From positions 124,001 through 188,000 of the forward strand of contig JADJSX010000007.1 of assembly GCA_016711485.1 (NCBI GenBank): a stretch of DNA of 64,000 nucleotides. The letters are read 5' to 3'. A program made the position numbers and the translations under genes. This stretch comes from Leptospiraceae bacterium. GTDB lineage: Bacteria; Spirochaetota; Leptospiria; Leptospirales; Leptospiraceae. Position 1 is the stretch's first letter. Every line of letters begins with the position of its first letter. Of this stretch, positions 17,180 to 26,625 are shown piece by piece. Below the pieces are notes generated by a model. That model did not search any database and was not told the DNA's origin. It saw nothing but the letters and a program-made list of their open reading frames with translations.

Positions 17180-18013
17180 ATGAAACCTGAACTTACATTA
17201 GCCTACTCTCCTTGTCCAAATGATACTTTCTTATTTTATCATTTGATTCACGAAAATATATCTGATGCGTTTTCAGTAAAAGAAGAATTACATGACGTGG
17301 AAAAACTTAATATCTATTCAGAAGAAACTAAATTTGATGTAACAAAACTTTCCTTCTTTGCTTATTTTCACGTTATGAAAGATTACTCTTTATTAACCTC
17401 CGGATCTGCTTTAGGAAGAGGATGTGGACCACTATTGGTTAAGAAAAAAGGAAAGGACTTAAAGAAAATAAAAGGAGAAAGAATTCTAGTCCCTGGATTA
17501 AAAACAACGGCAAACCTTTTGTTAAATGTATTTTTGGAAAAAAATTTCCAGCCAGAACCGATTCGATACGACTTAATCATGGGTAAAATTCTAGAAGAAG
17601 AATTCGATTTAGGGGTAATAATTCATGAAGAACGTTTTACGTATGAGGAAAAAGGACTTGAGAAAGTCGTGGATTTAGGAGATTACTGGGAAAGTCAAAC
17701 AGGAAAGGCAATCCCTTTGGGGGCAATAGCTGTTAAACGCTCACTGAATAAAAACCTACAATATGAATTCGATAATTCTCTTAAAAAAAGTCTATCTTTA
17801 GCTTATAAATATCCAGAAAAAACGAGAAATTATATTCTAGAAAATTCACAAGTCAAAGACGAATCTGTCGTTAAAAGTCATATAGACCTATACGTAAACG
17901 AATTCACAAAAGATATTGGACCCGACGGCAAACAGGCAGTGTTCACACTCTGGGAAAAAGCCAAAAGCATAGGACTAGTGAAAGACCTAAATATAGAAAT
18001 GTTCTTAAACTAA
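17180..18013 (+). CDS. mqnD: 1,4-dihydroxy-6-naphthoate synthase
   Basis: A 277-residue enzyme of the futalosine pathway, which converts cyclic de-hypoxanthine futalosine to 1,4-dihydroxy-6-naphthoate on the way to menaquinone. The N-terminal LAYSPCPNDTFLFYHLIH, the GSALGRGCGPLLV loop near residue 75 and IPLGAIAVKRSL near 180 are family signatures, and length is normal. No other mqn gene is in the window. It implies a menaquinone-based respiratory chain, consistent with NDH-2 at 8456. Confidence 0.92.
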   Translation: MKPELTLAYSPCPNDTFLFYHLIHENISDAFSVKEELHDVEKLNIYSEETKFDVTKLSFFAYFHVMKDYSLLTSGSALGRGCGPLLVKKKGKDLKKIKGERILVPGLKTTANLLLNVFLEKNFQPEPIRYDLIMGKILEEEFDLGVIIHEERFTYEEKGLEKVVDLGDYWESQTGKAIPLGAIAVKRSLNKNLQYEFDNSLKKSLSLAYKYPEKTRNYILENSQVKDESVVKSHIDLYVNEFTKDIGPDGKQAVFTLWEKAKSIGLVKDLNIEMFLN

Positions 18014-18110
18014 TGATTCTAAATGCGATACTGCGTAATTTTTTATTTTTTTTTAACTGAGATTTATAGAATTTGTTTTCTAAAGACTTTGAAATAAAAT
18101 CTTCAGAGTT

Positions 18111-18632
18111 ATGAAGATATTTTATACACCAACATTCAATAATTCCTGCAAAAATTTTACCGAACCACAACACTCCTCAACTCTACTGATTCCAGCTAAT
18201 TTATTTGAATTTTGGGATTCCAAAACTGATAAAAACGAAAATAGTCGAAGGGATTACCTCCATTTACTGCTAAAGAAATATCGATTTTTAATATACAACG
18301 GAATTCTAGATAAATGTGAGAATTTAATGACCGAATACCAAGAAAAAGACCAAAACCTCCAAAGAGTGGCTATTCGTCCTTATCCGAAGGATTGGGTAGA
18401 ATTAAAACAATTTAGAGTATTTTTTAACAAAAGCATTTGTAAAATTGCTGTCTTTTTAGTGATGTTAGATTTTCTAGGAGTAGCCGAATTTCTTCCAAAA
18501 AACTTAGCCAGCTTTGCAGTTCCGACATCATCGCAATTTCGTTTATACACTAGAACCGCACTTTCTGGTAAAAATGCTTTATTTCACAGAGAGATGCAAT
18601 ATCGGCGGGATAAGTTTCACAAAAAAGTCTAG
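18111..18632 (+). CDS. DUF1564 protein (Leptospira paralogue family)
   Basis: A 173-residue protein of the DUF1564 family, known to me only as a lineage-expanded set in Leptospira. Diagnostic stretches are STLLIPANLFEFW near residue 23, RRDYLHLLLKKYRFLIYNGI near 45, and MTEYQEKDQNLQRVAIRPYP near 70. Function is unknown; the pattern of helix and basic residues could suit a DNA- or RNA-associated role, but that is guesswork. The gene follows mqnD by 97 bp and is followed by 356 bp of repeat-rich sequence. The final part, after about residue 150, may be altered relative to other members. Confidence 0.85.
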   Translation: MKIFYTPTFNNSCKNFTEPQHSSTLLIPANLFEFWDSKTDKNENSRRDYLHLLLKKYRFLIYNGILDKCENLMTEYQEKDQNLQRVAIRPYPKDWVELKQFRVFFNKSICKIAVFLVMLDFLGVAEFLPKNLASFAVPTSSQFRLYTRTALSGKNALFHREMQYRRDKFHKKV

Positions 18633-18988
18633 GCAAAAACAATCAAATCAACAATTGATATACAACGCCAAAAGTAATTGCATATATCAAATTCCAAAAA
18701 ATACGATAGGATTAAACACTTCCCAGTGTTCCCGCACATTAATTGCCGATTCTATGTATTCGTTGCACAATACATTTCTGAAAAGTGCATATGTATACCG
18801 AACATACAAAAGTACAGGAATACTAATATATTTCGCAACTACGAGTGTTAGCGATCAAAGCGGGGTCAATAAATCGTGAATACGATTTATTGACCGTAGC
18901 TGCGAGCGCGGCGAAATCTTGTTATCCACTTAAGCCTTAACAAATAGGTTTAGCAGATTTCGTAACACCCAAAAATAATATTTAATAA
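18633..18988. other. Repeat-rich intergenic region
   Basis: No coding gene is supported. It holds an inverted repeat at 18652-18693 (TTGATATA / TATATCAA arms around the CGCCAAAAGTAATTG core), a TATACCGAAC motif at 18793 related to the ends of the 10311-10425 element, and the nested hairpin at 18834-18904. It looks like accumulated debris of small mobile repeats behind the DUF1564 gene. Confidence 0.5.
18834..18904. repeat. Nested inverted repeat (cruciform-like)
   Basis: An inner perfect 14-bp stem (GGTCAATAAATCGT at 18864-18877 and its complement at 18882-18895) has a 4-base loop GAAT. An outer stem (CGCAACTACG at 18834-18843 against CGTAGCTGCG at 18895-18904) pairs at 9 of 10 positions. 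No T run follows, so it is more likely a mobile repeat than a simple terminator. Confidence 0.55.
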
Positions 18989-19891
18989 CTACCAATCCGA
19001 ACCTCCATCTCCTCCGCCCCAGTCGGAACCACCCGAGTCTCCCCATCCGGAGTCAGACGAATCACCTGAGTAGTCAGTATCCGATTGAGACCAAGAAGTG
19101 TTGTTTCCGCTACGATAGCCGTCATAGCTAGAATGATCATTCCCATATAGACCACTATCATGACCTGTGAACTTATCATAGAGCCAACTTCCAGCAGCCG
19201 CTCCTAACATTCCAGTAAGAAAGGTACTCATAAAACTTGGCCCCGAATTTCCATACCCAGCTGATCCATACGGCTGATTCACATTACCCGTTCCTCCCTT
19301 ATTTGAATTCATAAGGGAAGTAATAATTTTAAATACAATAAACGCAATAACTCCAAAAATAATAATACTCATCCAGGGTATCCCTCCTGTTGTTTGATTT
19401 TTCTGATAAGGTAGTTCACTTCTTTGCGGATAATTTGAATTAAGTGAATTTTTATTTCCAACGGCTGATTCCATTATCCCAACAAAGTAATCCACTGATG
19501 AGTTCAAACCACCGTCAAAATTTTGCGATTTAAATTCCTCCGTAATTTTTGCTCTTAATGTAGATCGTTCAAAATCTCCAAAGACTTGTTTCGTATTATT
19601 ACCAACTTCTACCTTAAGTTTTCTATCATTCTTAGAAATGAGCACATACACCCCATTTACCTTTCGAGACTTCGCTTTTTCTAAGGCTAACTTATTGGCA
19701 TCTACCTGCCCCACTTCCTCTACGGTTTCGATTACTAATTCTTTTCCAGATTTACGTTTTATTTCTTCTAATTTTTGATTGGCTAAATGAACAGCAGACG
19801 AGGAAAACATACCCGCCTTGTCCACAACTTCCGCAGAAACTGTAACACCAAGACACAAAGCTACTGAACAAATCGTTAAAAATTTTTTCAT
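18989..19891 (-). CDS. TPM-domain membrane protein
   Basis: A 300-residue protein: signal peptide (about 1-20), a TPM domain (about 25-150; starts DKAGMFSSSAVHLANQKLEEI and contains GVYVLISKNDRKLKVEVGNN), one membrane helix near residue 160-180, then a Gly/Ser/Asp/Trp-rich disordered tail. This is the YgcG/TPM_phosphatase layout; the domain has been linked to photosystem II repair in plants and to membrane quality control in bacteria, with no clear enzyme activity proven for most. ATG 19891 is preferred to 19942 because the signal peptide starts there and AGGAG lies 10 bp upstream. Confidence 0.8.
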   Translation of the reverse strand: MKKFLTICSVALCLGVTVSAEVVDKAGMFSSSAVHLANQKLEEIKRKSGKELVIETVEEVGQVDANKLALEKAKSRKVNGVYVLISKNDRKLKVEVGNNTKQVFGDFERSTLRAKITEEFKSQNFDGGLNSSVDYFVGIMESAVGNKNSLNSNYPQRSELPYQKNQTTGGIPWMSIIIFGVIAFIVFKIITSLMNSNKGGTGNVNQPYGSAGYGNSGPSFMSTFLTGMLGAAAGSWLYDKFTGHDSGLYGNDHSSYDGYRSGNNTSWSQSDTDYSGDSSDSGWGDSGGSDWGGGDGGSDW

Positions 19892-19910
19892 ATTTTCAAA
19901 TTCTCCTCTT

Positions 19911-20489
19911 TTATAATTTAGACTCGTCGCCCAAATTAACAATACTTAATTTCGTAAGATTTTTTTTATCAAACTGAATAAGATATTTTTCCTTTTGGTT
20001 TTGATTATCACCTATCTTATAATTTAAAGTTGCGTTCATTAGAATATAATTTCTCTCTAAATTGGATGAACACTCAATGGAAACGAAATTCTGTTTAGGA
20101 CTTGATTTTTTATAACCTACCATTGTAGCATTACATATTATTTTCATTTCTATTCCGTCATATCTTTTGTAAGTTGGAAACTCGGATTCAAGCTGATTTC
20201 TGTTTACCTTAAAAAATTCCTCCACAAAAGTTCCCTCTCTAAAAAAAGAAATCAATGGGTAACCAAAATAAATAAATTCAGAAGATTCGAATAAAATCTC
20301 CCAGTTCGCTCCCATTACTTTTTTAATTTTATTTTTCATCCTTTTCTGAAAAAAATCTTCAACTGTAGTTTCCCTCGCACGTTCAAGGTATTCTCCTTTT
20401 CGAATGTCCGCACTTTTAATACTACATTGCACAAAAAAAAGAAGAATACATCCCAACACAAAGCGGCTTATTTTATTAGTCCACCTCAT
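19911..20489 (-). CDS. Lipoprotein of unknown function
   Basis: A 192-residue protein starting at ATG 20489, with a hydrophobic signal and a lipobox-like FVQC near residue 22, so probably a lipoprotein. After the signal it is basic and strand-rich with no domain I recognise. The ATG at 20489 overlaps the stop of the CFA-type gene as ATGA, so translation is coupled; a start at 20522 would place the signal peptide behind extra residues. It is followed after 19 bp by the TPM gene. Confidence 0.7.
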   Translation of the reverse strand: MRWTNKISRFVLGCILLFFVQCSIKSADIRKGEYLERARETTVEDFFQKRMKNKIKKVMGANWEILFESSEFIYFGYPLISFFREGTFVEEFFKVNRNQLESEFPTYKRYDGIEMKIICNATMVGYKKSSPKQNFVSIECSSNLERNYILMNATLNYKIGDNQNQKEKYLIQFDKKNLTKLSIVNLGDESKL

Positions 20490-21511
20490 TTCTTCTGAAA
20501 TAAATAATGAGAGACTAACCATTCTTCGCCTCTATCGTATGCAAAAAGTTCCGCACAAGCCAAAAAGAACAATCTCCAATACGACCACCATTTAGTAAGG
20601 TTTTCTTTCCCGTATGTTTTTTCTAAAATTGGTTCAATTTGTTTCTTATGGTTGTCCATATTCTTTAACCATGCCTCACTTGTTTTTCCATAATGGATTC
20701 CATTTACTACCCAATGATTTCTAATACTTAAGTCATCTTGGAAATATAGAAATAAATTATGAGACGGCATCATCCCACCGGTAAAAAAATATTTCGCCAT
20801 CCAGTCTGTTTCGTCCCTCACTTCAAATGGATATGCATATTCTTTATGTGTAAATATATGAATAAAAAAGAGTCCTTCCGGTTTCAAAAATCCTGACAAC
20901 TTCTCGAATAACTTTTTATAATTTTTCATATGTTCTAACATTTCCACAGAAATGATTCTATCAAATTTTTCATTCACCATAAAATCATTCATATCCTGTG
21001 TAATCACATTAATATTTTTGAATCCCTTTTCCTTAGCCACGGAATCAATGTATTCCTTCTGAGTTTTGGAGTTTGACACTGCAGTAATTTTACAGTTCGG
21101 GAATTTCTCTGCCACATATAAAGATACAGATCCCCACCCACAACCTAGGTCTAATAACGATTGTCCGTCTTTAAGTTCTGCCCTTTCACACGAAAGTTTA
21201 AGCATACTGTCCTCGGATTCGCCTATCGTATTTACTCCGGTAGGCCAATAACCTCCACTGTATTTCATCCTTTTCCCTAGAACATACTTATAAAATTCAG
21301 TGGGGACTTCGTAGTGCTGCTCGTTTGCGTCTTTTGTGTGAATCGCAATAGGACTATTCTGTAATTTTTTAATGTATTCAATTAAATGCTTTTGTTGTTC
21401 TTCTTTACTTCCCTTATTTTCCTCTGCCAATCTTTCACGTAACAATTTGCGGATCCCTATACGTATCAAAAAATCCGGAATTATATCCTTCTCTAATAAA
21501 TTAAATATCAC
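20486..21511 (-). CDS. Cyclopropane-fatty-acid synthase-type methyltransferase
   Basis: A 341-residue SAM-dependent methyltransferase of the CFAS family. QHYEVPTEFYKYVLG and MKYSGGYWP (near residues 66-85) are the acyl-phospholipid-binding start; the SAM motif LLDLGCGWGS is near 118, VEMLEHM near 190, and the C-terminal part has the CFAS order (WWSYWRLFFLACAELFAYDRGEEW). It probably adds a methylene or methyl group to unsaturated acyl chains of membrane lipids; this branch often lacks biochemical proof, so another acceptor is possible. It starts at GTG 21511 with AGGAG 6 bp upstream. Confidence 0.85.
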   Translation of the reverse strand: MIFNLLEKDIIPDFLIRIGIRKLLRERLAEENKGSKEEQQKHLIEYIKKLQNSPIAIHTKDANEQHYEVPTEFYKYVLGKRMKYSGGYWPTGVNTIGESEDSMLKLSCERAELKDGQSLLDLGCGWGSVSLYVAEKFPNCKITAVSNSKTQKEYIDSVAKEKGFKNINVITQDMNDFMVNEKFDRIISVEMLEHMKNYKKLFEKLSGFLKPEGLFFIHIFTHKEYAYPFEVRDETDWMAKYFFTGGMMPSHNLFLYFQDDLSIRNHWVVNGIHYGKTSEAWLKNMDNHKKQIEPILEKTYGKENLTKWWSYWRLFFLACAELFAYDRGEEWLVSHYLFQKK

Positions 21512-21593
21512 TGTTCACTCCTTTATTACTATTCAGACTTTTCTTTTTCCTAAAAGAAGGAAAATAATTAAATTTATTTTATAGAAATTAAAT

Positions 21594-23561
21594 TTAAAAT
21601 AACTCATTTTTTTCATTGAAATGACTCGTTGAAATACAAAATGGAACATCTCCGTAAACTTTTGTTTTCCCTATTTCATCTAACTCTTCGACTTGCAAAT
21701 AATATGCATTATTCGGAATTATTAGTAAGTTTAAATCTGCCTCGTTTTTCTTTAAGGTAATTTCCATGCCTGAAATAGAGTTTCTATTTCTATCTAATAA
21801 TGTCCATTTTTGTCGGAGATTTTTTTTTGAAGTGGAATTATCTAAGAATACATCCAATTCAATTCCATTTGCTCCAGCTAAAATCCAAATTGTTTTTCCC
21901 TTAAAGACATGATATCGTTTATCCCCATTTACTTTATTAGGCTCATAGGCTAATAGCTGGTAACTGCCCATTTTTTCTTTTCGAAATTCTGGTAATTTGA
22001 ATTCAGTATATGTTCTCCTTCCAGTGTTTATTAATAAAAGCAAAAGAATTACCAGTGGAGTGATCTGAGTTATCCAATAGCCGTTCCATTTAACTTTAGT
22101 TATACCAAAACCTATTATCAATAGTAGAAGGATAACAAATGCCCCATCCGGTTGTACGATATGATATCCAAAACTAAGTGCTGGGATTAATAAAATAATT
22201 AGAAAAACATTATTCTTCCATGGTATATGTATAAGCCAAGCGAATACAACATAGATTAGCCCCATAATGCCAACTTCACTAATAAACCCAATGAAGAACG
22301 ATGGGTTATCAAACCATTCTCCCGGCATATAAATTTTCAAGGTTTCATCTTTCAGATTTACGATAAAACTACCGACTCCAGTTCCCCAACTTGGATTATC
22401 TAAAAATAAATTCCACCCACCCAAATTTAAATAATAACGGTACGGGTCAAACTTCAAAACAGAAGTGTCCCCTGTTTGTAAAAATTTAATAATATAACTC
22501 GGGATTAATAAGAATTTACCAAATCCAGAATCTGGAGATTTAGGAATTAAATACAGCAAAAGAATAAAAACACAAAACATAACTGCCAGAATAAAAATAT
22601 TTTTATTACTAATTCGAAGATTTGTTTCACGCCAAACGATTAACAATAAGAATATTATTCCTAGTAAAAAAATTACCCAAAACCCTCTACCCTGAAATAT
22701 TCCTACAACTACTTGAATTAGAATTAAACTCAATATAGGTATATATCGTATTTTTCCTTCTCTAATAAAATATTTATAAAATAAAAAACACACTATAGGA
22801 ATAATCCAAGTTGAACTACTTGAATCACGAAATAGTCCCATTTTACGATTAAATTCTATCGCCAAATTTGTATTTTCCGCCAAAAATTTTCCATCATAGA
22901 AAATTTGAATTAACATGATACAAAATTGAATTCCAATTCCAATCGCAATACCTATAGTCCAATCTTTTAGAATTTTCTCTTTTTTTTCCCCACCAATTTC
23001 TTCTGAATAACAATACAAAATCGGAAAAAGTAAATTCGTGATAATTTCCATACTTAATGCATATGCCTCTTTGGATGAAACATTCTTTACATACATTGTT
23101 TCCAAAATTCCAAATCCATTTAAGAAAGGCGCATTAAAATAAATTAAAAATCTTTCTAACGTCAAAGTTATTAAAAATAATATGAGTAAAAAGTTCGGAG
23201 AAAAAGGAAAAATATTATATACTTCTCTTATTTCCAGTTTAGATTCTTTTTTTATTTTGTATCTCTCATAAAATTCTCTAATAAGATTTCCTGCTACCCC
23301 TCCCCAAAAAACTCCCATTAAAGTAACAAAGGCATATTGTATTCCTGATATCGGACCAATACGTACAAAAATTAAAGCAGATATAATAGTCATTATCCGC
23401 CCGTATCTTCTACTAATTAAATAAGGCGTAAAACTTGCTCCAAATTGAATTCCTATTACAGTAAAAAATTCATTCTTGGGAAATGGATGACAAAACCGAA
23501 AAATTAGAATCCAATAGTATCCAATGAATGTTAACAAACTAAGTAATAGAATTCTTTTCAT
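21594..23561 (-). CDS. O-antigen ligase/polymerase-like membrane protein
   Basis: A 655-residue protein with about 12 hydrophobic segments up to residue 490 and a soluble C-terminal domain of about 160 residues. The layout and motifs (FRDSSSSTWIIPIVCF near 240, QGRGFWVIFLLG near 300, NPSWGTGVGSFIVNL in a large periplasmic loop near 395) are those of the Wzy/WaaL O-antigen ligase superfamily. It probably joins or polymerises lipid-linked glycan on the periplasmic face. The extra C-terminal domain is unidentified. Its ATG overlaps the stop of the carboxypeptidase gene as ATGA. Confidence 0.7.
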   Translation of the reverse strand: MKRILLLSLLTFIGYYWILIFRFCHPFPKNEFFTVIGIQFGASFTPYLISRRYGRIMTIISALIFVRIGPISGIQYAFVTLMGVFWGGVAGNLIREFYERYKIKKESKLEIREVYNIFPFSPNFLLILFLITLTLERFLIYFNAPFLNGFGILETMYVKNVSSKEAYALSMEIITNLLFPILYCYSEEIGGEKKEKILKDWTIGIAIGIGIQFCIMLIQIFYDGKFLAENTNLAIEFNRKMGLFRDSSSSTWIIPIVCFLFYKYFIREGKIRYIPILSLILIQVVVGIFQGRGFWVIFLLGIIFLLLIVWRETNLRISNKNIFILAVMFCVFILLLYLIPKSPDSGFGKFLLIPSYIIKFLQTGDTSVLKFDPYRYYLNLGGWNLFLDNPSWGTGVGSFIVNLKDETLKIYMPGEWFDNPSFFIGFISEVGIMGLIYVVFAWLIHIPWKNNVFLIILLIPALSFGYHIVQPDGAFVILLLLIIGFGITKVKWNGYWITQITPLVILLLLLINTGRRTYTEFKLPEFRKEKMGSYQLLAYEPNKVNGDKRYHVFKGKTIWILAGANGIELDVFLDNSTSKKNLRQKWTLLDRNRNSISGMEITLKKNEADLNLLIIPNNAYYLQVEELDEIGKTKVYGDVPFCISTSHFNEKNELF

Positions 23562-25075
23562 AACTTTTCAAGCCTTATCAAATTCGGTTTTAAAGATTTA
23601 CCCGCCTTTACAATTACTCTTTGTGTTTCATATCCTTTCTTAGTAATCAAAAATGTATATTCCTTTTCCTCCAAAAACATTTTAGCAAATATTCCAGTCT
23701 TTGGATTACTAGTGAAAACCTCTTTTTCGAAAACTGTAATTTCTTCTGTAACTACTTTCGCACTCAGAGGATTACCTTCTGCATCTTCAATTTTTATTAT
23801 AACTTTATTTCCGTTGAAAAATTCAAATACAATGTGTTCCCAAACCCCTTTAAATCCTTTTAGAATTTCTTTCACTATTTTATAATCAACATTCTGATGC
23901 GAAGACTCAGCTATGAATGCATTCGTTCCGAAAGTATGATAGTAATAATCTTGATCAGTTCCATCGACCGGATAAAGGTTTTTTCTTATCGCAAACTCTT
24001 TATTTGCCCTCACTGATTTAGCAGACTTAACCAATCTACTAGCTAAATCCTTTACGTAATCTGGATCAGGATTAGTCAAATTATCAATTGTATATGGAAA
24101 TAAAATAGCAGTTGCGTAAGAATGAAAACTCATAGCAAATAAAAATCTCTCTCGTTTTGCAAGAGAAATCATAGATTTTGTCTCTGGCTCAGAAGCAGGA
24201 CTTTCGCCACGATAAAAAACGTTATTCGAAAAACCGGAGGAAGCTTTTCGATTTCCAGAATTCCATCGAAACGGATAATTTCGATTTAAGTCTACTCCAC
24301 GAGTTGGGTCATTTTCCTGCATATCATGCGGCAAATAACCGTTTTTCCTTCCCATATCGACAGACTGATTCCAAAAAAAATAACTACCATCTGGATTTAC
24401 TATAGGAACAATCCAAATTGAAATATGTTCTAAATAAGGCTCATATTTTTCGAAGTCATTTAGTAAATTATAAATTATATCATAACAATGTTCCGTCGAA
24501 ATCAATTCATTTGCATGATGTGCGCCTGTAAATAATATTGGAATTTTATATTCCGACGGTTTATTTGAAGTAATTTCCAACGCAGGAATAACTCTCCCTA
24601 ATCGAGATTCCCCTAATTCAAAATACTTCACTTTATCAGGAAATTTTTCAGCTATTGCCTGAAGGTATATTTTATTTAACCTCTCATCCTTATAACCGGC
24701 GCGTAGGTCATTTAATTTTTTAAACTTTTTTTTATAACGTTCATCAAATCCAATATCATAGTATTTGAATGGAGCGGATTTAGAAAAACTTTCATAAGAT
24801 AAATTTGATTTTTCTAAAATTTTCATTTCTCTTTTGCTTAACAAATAAATAGAAAAGTTTTTTCCTTTATAAGAACTTTCCGGCATCGAAAAAAAATACT
24901 TTTTAACTAATTTTTTAAATTTTTTATAATCTTTATTTTGAATTTTATAAGGAACTAAATCTTTATTTTCATAGATTGGGATATTTGCATAACGAATGTC
25001 CTGCGAAAATAAACTGCAAGAAAACAGAAAAGAAATACTGAACCAAAATAAACATCTAGAGTATAAAAATTTCAT
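23558..25075 (-). CDS. M14-family zinc carboxypeptidase, exported
   Basis: A 505-residue protein with a signal peptide (1-24), a propeptide-like region, and an M14 catalytic domain (about 125-420). Zinc and catalytic residues are visible: HHANE (His-x2-Glu) near 190, RGVDLNRNYPFRW near 270, the third ligand in SFHSYA near 325 and the general base Glu in IAESSHQN near 390. A C-terminal all-beta domain (about 420-505) resembles a carboxypeptidase regulatory-like/CNA-B fold. It probably trims peptides or cell-wall stem peptides outside the cytoplasm. It overlaps the membrane gene after it and follows the permease by 3 bp. Confidence 0.88.
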   Translation of the reverse strand: MKFLYSRCLFWFSISFLFSCSLFSQDIRYANIPIYENKDLVPYKIQNKDYKKFKKLVKKYFFSMPESSYKGKNFSIYLLSKREMKILEKSNLSYESFSKSAPFKYYDIGFDERYKKKFKKLNDLRAGYKDERLNKIYLQAIAEKFPDKVKYFELGESRLGRVIPALEITSNKPSEYKIPILFTGAHHANELISTEHCYDIIYNLLNDFEKYEPYLEHISIWIVPIVNPDGSYFFWNQSVDMGRKNGYLPHDMQENDPTRGVDLNRNYPFRWNSGNRKASSGFSNNVFYRGESPASEPETKSMISLAKRERFLFAMSFHSYATAILFPYTIDNLTNPDPDYVKDLASRLVKSAKSVRANKEFAIRKNLYPVDGTDQDYYYHTFGTNAFIAESSHQNVDYKIVKEILKGFKGVWEHIVFEFFNGNKVIIKIEDAEGNPLSAKVVTEEITVFEKEVFTSNPKTGIFAKMFLEEKEYTFLITKKGYETQRVIVKAGKSLKPNLIRLEKL

Positions 25076-25078
25076 ATA

Positions 25079-26509
25079 TCAGAATTTAAACTTTCTCCAA
25101 AGCTCATACAATATAAATCCAGTTAAAACCGAAATAAAAGCAAAAAATAGAATCATAAAATTCCCTTCTCTAATATAATTACCAATTATTAGAAATAAAA
25201 TCATACAAGTAGTCAAAATATATACGATAGGTGCGATAGGAAAACTTATGTAAGGAATCAAATGTGGCTTATTATGCCTTTTTTTTACTAAAAATACGGA
25301 GTATATTGTTAATATGGAAAGGGCAATTATACAAATAAAGGAAAAATTAAGCAAATTACTTTCTTTACTTACGAATAAAATCATACAAGCAGCCCAAGCA
25401 GTTTGAAGCCAAATTCCAAGCACAGGGGTATTCGTTTTAGGATGAAGATGCCCTAATTTTTCTATAAAAAGTTTATCACGAGACATGGCAACTTGAATCC
25501 TACTTCCCGTTATGATCGTAGAATTTGTATTCCCTAAAATTATAAAAATAATGATGTATGTCATTATCCGCGGAATCAAATCTACAAAAACAGGAGATTC
25601 TAACTGCAGAAGATTTTGCAAAAAGTATTTACCAATAATAAAAAATGGATCTTTCCCTGTTTGCAAACTTTCAAACGGAAGTAGTGCTACAAATATAAAT
25701 CCTAGTAATAAATAAATCGACATAACTACAATTGGTCCAAACATCATCGCACGCGGGATTACTTTTTCTGGATTTTTAATTTCCTCTCCCATGGCAAGGG
25801 GTGAATTCCAACCTGCGTATGTCCAATAAATCGCGACGAGTGCCGTACCAGAAGGAAGTAAATCTGGAAAAATAAACGGCATACTCATATTATTCGCTAA
25901 TAATAATTTTGATTGATCCCCAATAAATATATAGTAGGAAATGGATACAATCGTAAGTATCCCCACTCCCACCAAAAACACTACAGGCAAAAATGTAACT
26001 AATTTCTGGAATCGGATCGATGACTCTATTCCGAAATGATTAACCATCGTAAGTCCCAAAAGTAGGATAACAGCAATTACCTGATAGTAATGAAGCTCAA
26101 ATCCAAACTCTGGAACTGTGTAACACAAATTATTCACCCAGTCTCCTAATATAATTGCTCCCTGATAATGAACAGAAAGAGAAAGACCTAGTGCTATAGA
26201 GCCAGGAAATGTAATGAAAAAAGTAAAAAACCCATACAAAAAGGCCCAGCGCCTTCCGTATGAATTTCTAAGATATGCATAATCTCCGCCTAATTCTGGG
26301 TAAACGCTCGCCAACTCTGCAGAACTGAGCGCACCAGAAAGAGCAATTATTCCTCCAAATAACCAAAAAAGTAAAAACCATATTGGATGAGGAAGAAGAG
26401 AAGAAATCAATGCAGGATAAACAAAGATTCCAATTCCTATCATATTGCCCATCATTAGTATGATGGCATTTTTAAGACCAATTGTTTGTTTAAATGTATG
26501 TTGTTTCAA
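25079..26509 (-). CDS. APC-superfamily amino acid permease
   Basis: A 476-residue protein with 12 hydrophobic segments. The first helix contains MMGNMIGIGIF, the G-x-G-IF unwound helix of APC transporters, and the sixth region reads IYWTYAGWNSPLAMGEEIKNPEK, also diagnostic. It is expected to import amino acids or amines by proton or substrate exchange. Substrate is not deducible. It starts at TTG 26509 as no upstream ATG exists and the conserved TIGLKNAI precedes the first helix. It is first in the minus-strand run with the carboxypeptidase. Confidence 0.9.
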   Translation of the reverse strand: MKQHTFKQTIGLKNAIILMMGNMIGIGIFVYPALISSLLPHPIWFLLFWLFGGIIALSGALSSAELASVYPELGGDYAYLRNSYGRRWAFLYGFFTFFITFPGSIALGLSLSVHYQGAIILGDWVNNLCYTVPEFGFELHYYQVIAVILLLGLTMVNHFGIESSIRFQKLVTFLPVVFLVGVGILTIVSISYYIFIGDQSKLLLANNMSMPFIFPDLLPSGTALVAIYWTYAGWNSPLAMGEEIKNPEKVIPRAMMFGPIVVMSIYLLLGFIFVALLPFESLQTGKDPFFIIGKYFLQNLLQLESPVFVDLIPRIMTYIIIFIILGNTNSTIITGSRIQVAMSRDKLFIEKLGHLHPKTNTPVLGIWLQTAWAACMILFVSKESNLLNFSFICIIALSILTIYSVFLVKKRHNKPHLIPYISFPIAPIVYILTTCMILFLIIGNYIREGNFMILFFAFISVLTGFILYELWRKFKF

Positions 26510-26625
26510 TTTTGAATTTTACCAAAATTTCTTTTCAGCCAGAATCTGGTAAATTCTAAAACTGTCATTCTCGAATCTTTTTCTATTTGAGAAATTCTTT
26601 TACTATTCAAAACTGACACTCATCT

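Noticed and set aside
18514..18879. 121-residue frame overlapping the DUF1564 gene
   Set aside because: It runs through repeats and hairpin sequence and only shares DNA with DUF1564 in another frame.
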